NCBI GenBank assembly: GCA_001775395.1
Contig: MEWP01000142.1
Coordinates: forward strand, 1 to 62,741
Origin: a candidate division Zixibacteria bacterium RBG_16_53_22
GTDB lineage: Bacteria; Zixibacteria; MSB-5A5; UBA10806
Direction of reading: 5' to 3'
DNA: 62,741 nucleotides
The position numbers and the translations under genes are program-made. This document shows positions 60,510 to 62,741 of this stretch, piece by piece. Positions within the stretch are counted from its first letter, which is position 1. Each line of letters begins with the position of its first letter. The notes beneath the pieces are model-generated. The model was not told the origin of the DNA and searched no databases. It saw only the letters and a program-made list of their open reading frames with translations.

Positions 60510-61483
60510 TCTTGCTGGAAAAAGAGCGGGCCCGGAAATCCACGTCGAAGGTGACCAAGTTCCACTGTGGATTGTGCCAGCGGGGCACGTCCATAGAGGG
60601 CCTTATTAAGCATTCACTCTCGGCTTACGATGTTGTCATTCATCATTTCGACACTATCAGCGAGCTCTACGAGCATAACCATCGCTCATATATCGACCTG
60701 GTGGTATTCGGCTCCGAGACCGACCCGCACTGGATCACGCCGCTGGTCAAGGAAATCAAAGCCCACACCATACTGCAATTTATTCCAATTATCCTTTTCA
60801 CCCCCACCGCCGAGAAGAAGTTCAAGGTCGAATCGTATAAATTAGGCGTCGAGGAGTTCATCGGCACCGAGTGGGACCACGATGTGGAGGCCGCCAAGAT
60901 CGAGATGCTGATCTTTCGCTCGCGACGAGACCTCAGTGTCAACCCCTCGAGCAAGCTGCCCGGCCCTAACGCTATCGAATACGAGATTGACAAGCGCCTG
61001 CGCCTGGGCGAGAAATTCGCAGTCTGCTACGCCGACCTCGATAATTTCAAAGCCTATAACGATTACTATGGGTATGTCTATGGCGACAAGATGATAAAGA
61101 TAACCTCACTTATCATTCGTAACGTGGTCCAGGATCTGACCCCGCTGGGATTTGTCGGGCATATTGGCGGCGACGATTTCCTGTTCATCGTCCCGGCCGA
61201 CATGGTCGACCCGGTCTGCAAGAACGTCATTGCCACGTTCGATCGCATGGTCCCCTATCGATACGAGGAAAAGGACCGCGAACGGGGCTGGATCGAGGTC
61301 GCTAACCGCCGCGGTGTCACCGAACGCTTTCCGATTGTCACGATTTCGATCGCCGTCTTAGTCAACCAGAAGAAGATGTTCAAGCATCCCGGCGAGATGA
61401 GCCACATGATGGCCGACCTCAAGAAATATACCAAGACTCTTCCCGGCTCCAACTACATGATCGAGCGCCGCAGAAAATATTAG
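60503..61483 (+). CDS. GGDEF protein with pseudo-receiver-like domain
   Basis: The 326-residue protein has a short CxxC segment ('CGLCQRG'), a receiver-like region (about 40-150) that lacks the phospho-accepting aspartate, and a GGDEF domain. Its active site reads GGDDF in 'HIGGDDFLFI', and the metal-binding Asp is present in 'CYADLDNFKAYNDYYG', so activity is possible. The inhibitory RxxD is missing. It may make c-di-GMP under the control of an unknown signal. It starts with a TTG overlapping the Xer stop, with GAGGG nearby. Confidence 0.8.
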   Translation: MVILLEKERARKSTSKVTKFHCGLCQRGTSIEGLIKHSLSAYDVVIHHFDTISELYEHNHRSYIDLVVFGSETDPHWITPLVKEIKAHTILQFIPIILFTPTAEKKFKVESYKLGVEEFIGTEWDHDVEAAKIEMLIFRSRRDLSVNPSSKLPGPNAIEYEIDKRLRLGEKFAVCYADLDNFKAYNDYYGYVYGDKMIKITSLIIRNVVQDLTPLGFVGHIGGDDFLFIVPADMVDPVCKNVIATFDRMVPYRYEEKDRERGWIEVANRRGVTERFPIVTISIAVLVNQKKMFKHPGEMSHMMADLKKYTKTLPGSNYMIERRRKY

Positions 61484-61490
61484 CCTGGTT

Positions 61491-61530
61491 GGTGCGCACG
61501 GCGCACCCTTTGCGGGTCTGAAAGACCCGC
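61491..61530. terminator. double hairpin between convergent genes
   Basis: GGTGCGC/GCGCACC (61491-61497 and 61501-61507) and GCGGGTCT/AGACCCGC (61512-61519 and 61523-61530) lie between the GGDEF gene (+) and the PilX-like gene (-). They may end both transcripts, though no U-tract follows. Confidence 0.5.
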
Positions 61531-61538
61531 CTATTCGG

Positions 61539-61997
61539 CTACTCGCTACTCGCCATCGCCGACACGCTTCGAGAGTAGTAATCGGTGAGAATCTCGTTCT
61601 TGTGGACTGGCAGGAATTGCAATTTCACCCGCGTTTCGATATTCAGGGTGTACTCTTGATTGTTACCAAGCTGGCTGATACCGCTGCTTTGGATCGTTAC
61701 GGTCGAATCGGAGAGATTGACCTCACCCCAGGAGGCCTCGAACGATGCGCCGTTGATATAGTACTTTCGTCCGATACCACCTTGGACCACACGCCCGTGG
61801 CATTGGATATGCCATGTGGCGGCCTCGACACCGGCCCGCGCGGCGGCCGAGGCCATCTGATACGGATCGCGCGAGGCGGCCGCGGCCTCTACCCTGTCGT
61901 GGCTGGTCATGGTAAACAGCGATATGAACACGGCCGCTATCAGCGCGGCCACCGAGAGCATCAAAACCGGGATTTCATTACCTCTGGAAGAATTCAT
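61539..61997 (-). CDS. PilX-like single-helix membrane protein
   Basis: The 152-residue protein starts 'MNSSRGNEIPVLMLSVAALIA'-like: a short leader with a glycine before one hydrophobic helix, as in PilX-like pilus proteins without Glu5. The rest is 'AARAGVEAATWHIQCHG' and a beta-rich tail. It stands alone on the minus strand far from the pilus operon. A prepilin-like minor component is the best guess. Confidence 0.6.
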   Translation of the reverse strand: MNSSRGNEIPVLMLSVAALIAAVFISLFTMTSHDRVEAAAASRDPYQMASAAARAGVEAATWHIQCHGRVVQGGIGRKYYINGASFEASWGEVNLSDSTVTIQSSGISQLGNNQEYTLNIETRVKLQFLPVHKNEILTDYYSRSVSAMASSE

Positions 61998-62258
61998 TCA
62001 AAGCCTTGCAAAGCCTGAGCGTTGTCGAAACTTGCATTCCTTTGCAATTAAGAGGTTACTCCGCTTGCATCTTTGTGAGGGTTAACCCTGCTAATACAAA
62101 CAAAATACTCATGTTCCGACATACCTAAAAGGCAATTTTGATGCCGGAAATTGAAGTTTGGGCGGCCCCTTGCATTTGGGCGGCAGACGTCTCCCTTTGG
62201 AGCCGCATGGCCCGGTCTGCCCCTACCATGACAGCGTTACATCCGCCTGCCTTTGGTG

Positions 62259-62324
62259 GCGTCAGGTCCTCAGACCTGACGCATTTGCCCCCATTTGGTC
62301 GCGGCAGGTCTCCGCACCTGCCGC
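62259..62324. repeat. two GC-rich palindromes, REP-like
   Basis: GCGTCAGGTC/GACCTGACGC (62259-62268 and 62273-62282) and GCGGCAGGT/ACCTGCCGC (62301-62309 and 62316-62324). The second is nearly the same as the stem of the terminator at 1572-1599. The motif CATTTGG recurs near them (62174, 62293) and in the palindrome at 56014-56020. Confidence 0.6.
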
Positions 62325-62362
62325 ATACCCCCCCAGGCAAAACCTATTAATATACCACCCCT

Positions 62363-62383
62363 CACTGACACTTACTGTCAGTG
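62363..62383. promoter_or_regulatory. palindrome, candidate operator
   Basis: A perfect inverted repeat CACTGACA-CTTAC-TGTCAGTG. Its core TGACA-N5-TGTCA is identical in form to the palindrome over the glutamate dehydrogenase -35 (53101-53117). It could also be a small terminator-like hairpin. Confidence 0.4.
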
Positions 62384-62442
62384 CTTACAAAAATATTTTC
62401 ACCCGCCCAAAAATATTCTTGCCTCAAAATGGACAATTTTGC

Positions 62443-62471
62443 TTGACAATAATAGAACTATGGGTTAAGAT
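62443..62471 (+). promoter_or_regulatory. promoter of the final lipoprotein gene
   Basis: TTGACA (62443-62448), 17 bases, TAAGAT (62466-62471). Transcription would begin near 62478, leaving a leader of about 150 bases. Confidence 0.6.
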
Positions 62472-62629
62472 TAATATGCACCTGAAATTCCTTTACAAAT
62501 GGGGGTATATTAATTGGCAATCATGGTCTTTACGTATTTGGGGCATTGACAAGCGCCAAAGGAAATGGCCAAGGGGCCCATTTGGGCCGCCCATGAAATT
62601 TAGGAAATGTTAGAAGGAAGGAGTAAGTT

Positions 62630-62741
62630 GTGAAAAATCTGCTATTAACAGGTATGCTGTGCACGGCGATTCTGCTGATCTCCGGTTGTGGTGCAATGTT
62701 TCAAGGTTCTAATCAGACTGTCAATATTCAGTCTGCCCCGT
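62630..62741 (+). CDS. lipoprotein, 3' end cut by window
   Basis: A GTG start at 62630 with a GGAAGGAG site eight bases upstream opens a frame of 37 residues to the window end. It has a lipoprotein signal with the lipobox LISGC and continues 'GAMFQGSNQTVNIQSAP'. Similar short lipoproteins with a 'F.G..Q.V.I.S.P' start, often with a PEGA-like domain, are known, but the fragment is too short to name. Confidence 0.72.
   Translation, partial: MKNLLLTGMLCTAILLISGCGAMFQGSNQTVNIQSAP

Larger units (their letters stand above)
61998..62629. other. 632-base region with palindromes, an operator-like repeat and a promoter
   Basis: No gene is convincing here; several overlapping frames merely follow GC-rich palindromes. 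The region holds two palindromes (62259-62324), a palindrome at 62363-62383, the promoter at 62443-62471, and the leader of the lipoprotein gene. Confidence 0.6.

Noticed and set aside
62138-62613. Open frames in the region before the last lipoprotein
   Set aside because: They run through GC-rich palindromes, have no family or ribosome site, and overlap each other on both strands.
1-62741. CRISPR arrays, insertion sequences, phage genes
   Set aside because: No regularly spaced direct repeats, transposase or phage structural genes were seen; the only recombinase is a housekeeping Xer.

Overview
The window reads as chromosomal DNA of an uncultivated, diderm, motile bacterium of the FCB/Zixibacteria type. 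A TamA-like Omp85 barrel, TamB, a secretin and a lipid A acyltransferase show the outer membrane. A C-terminal 'NYPNPFNSGT' sorting tail on a 1104-residue secreted protein is typical of Bacteroidetes, Zixibacteria and related phyla. No phage, insertion sequence or CRISPR array was seen. The phylum assignment is inference.

Layout. 1-1300 (+): a truncated ECF sigma factor, its zinc-finger anti-sigma and a YbjQ protein. 1620-5275 (-): a polyproline lipoprotein, a GT39-type glycosyltransferase with TPRs and a Mut7-C RNase-like protein. 5394-5554 (+): two tandem tRNA-Lys genes (TTT, CTT), then a rubrerythrin-like protein. 6248-8860 (-): a DUF1761 protein, a cysteine-rich ferredoxin and a 2-Cys peroxiredoxin. 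9044-10738 (-): a PilS-like membrane histidine kinase. 10801-24739 (-): one long gene train, read from high to low coordinates: metal-dependent hydrolase, peptidase MA, LpxL-like acyltransferase, ComEC, PATAN protein, small membrane protein, TPR-roadblock, two roadblocks, MglA-like GTPase, a fourth roadblock, then PilB, PilT and PilC, closed by a terminator. 24809-27115: MnmA and IscS, which act together in tRNA thiolation. 27184-34129: PuuD-like, TamA, TamB and a CMD-fold protein. 34203-48826: a second type IV pilus operon with a pilin, PilT2, minor pilins, PilM-N-O-P-Q, a large Ig-repeat lipoprotein, PilB2 and PilC2, also closed by a terminator. 49112-51466: an ECF sigma / anti-sigma / HtrA-like operon. 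51821-53008: a DUF401 permease. 53156-62741 (mostly +): glutamate dehydrogenase, site-2 protease, a lipoprotein, the sorting-tail protein, a Xer recombinase, a GGDEF protein, an isolated PilX-like gene (-) and the start of a lipoprotein.

How it fits together. Most of the window is a type IV pilus and polarity region. There are two complete motor sets (PilB, PilT, PilC twice) but only one alignment/secretin set. One motor set is transcribed with a small GTPase, four roadblock proteins and a PATAN protein, a combination resembling the Myxococcus MglA/MglB polarity switch. The PilS-like kinase follows directly, without a PilR. ComEC in the same train suggests a link between pili and DNA uptake. 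The HtrA-like protein of the sigma operon lacks two of the three catalytic residues. Several sigma-70-type promoters can be read directly and decide start codons, for example for IscS, the dehydrogenase and the UPF0173-type hydrolase. Palindromes that look like operators or REP-like elements occur in the intergenic regions.
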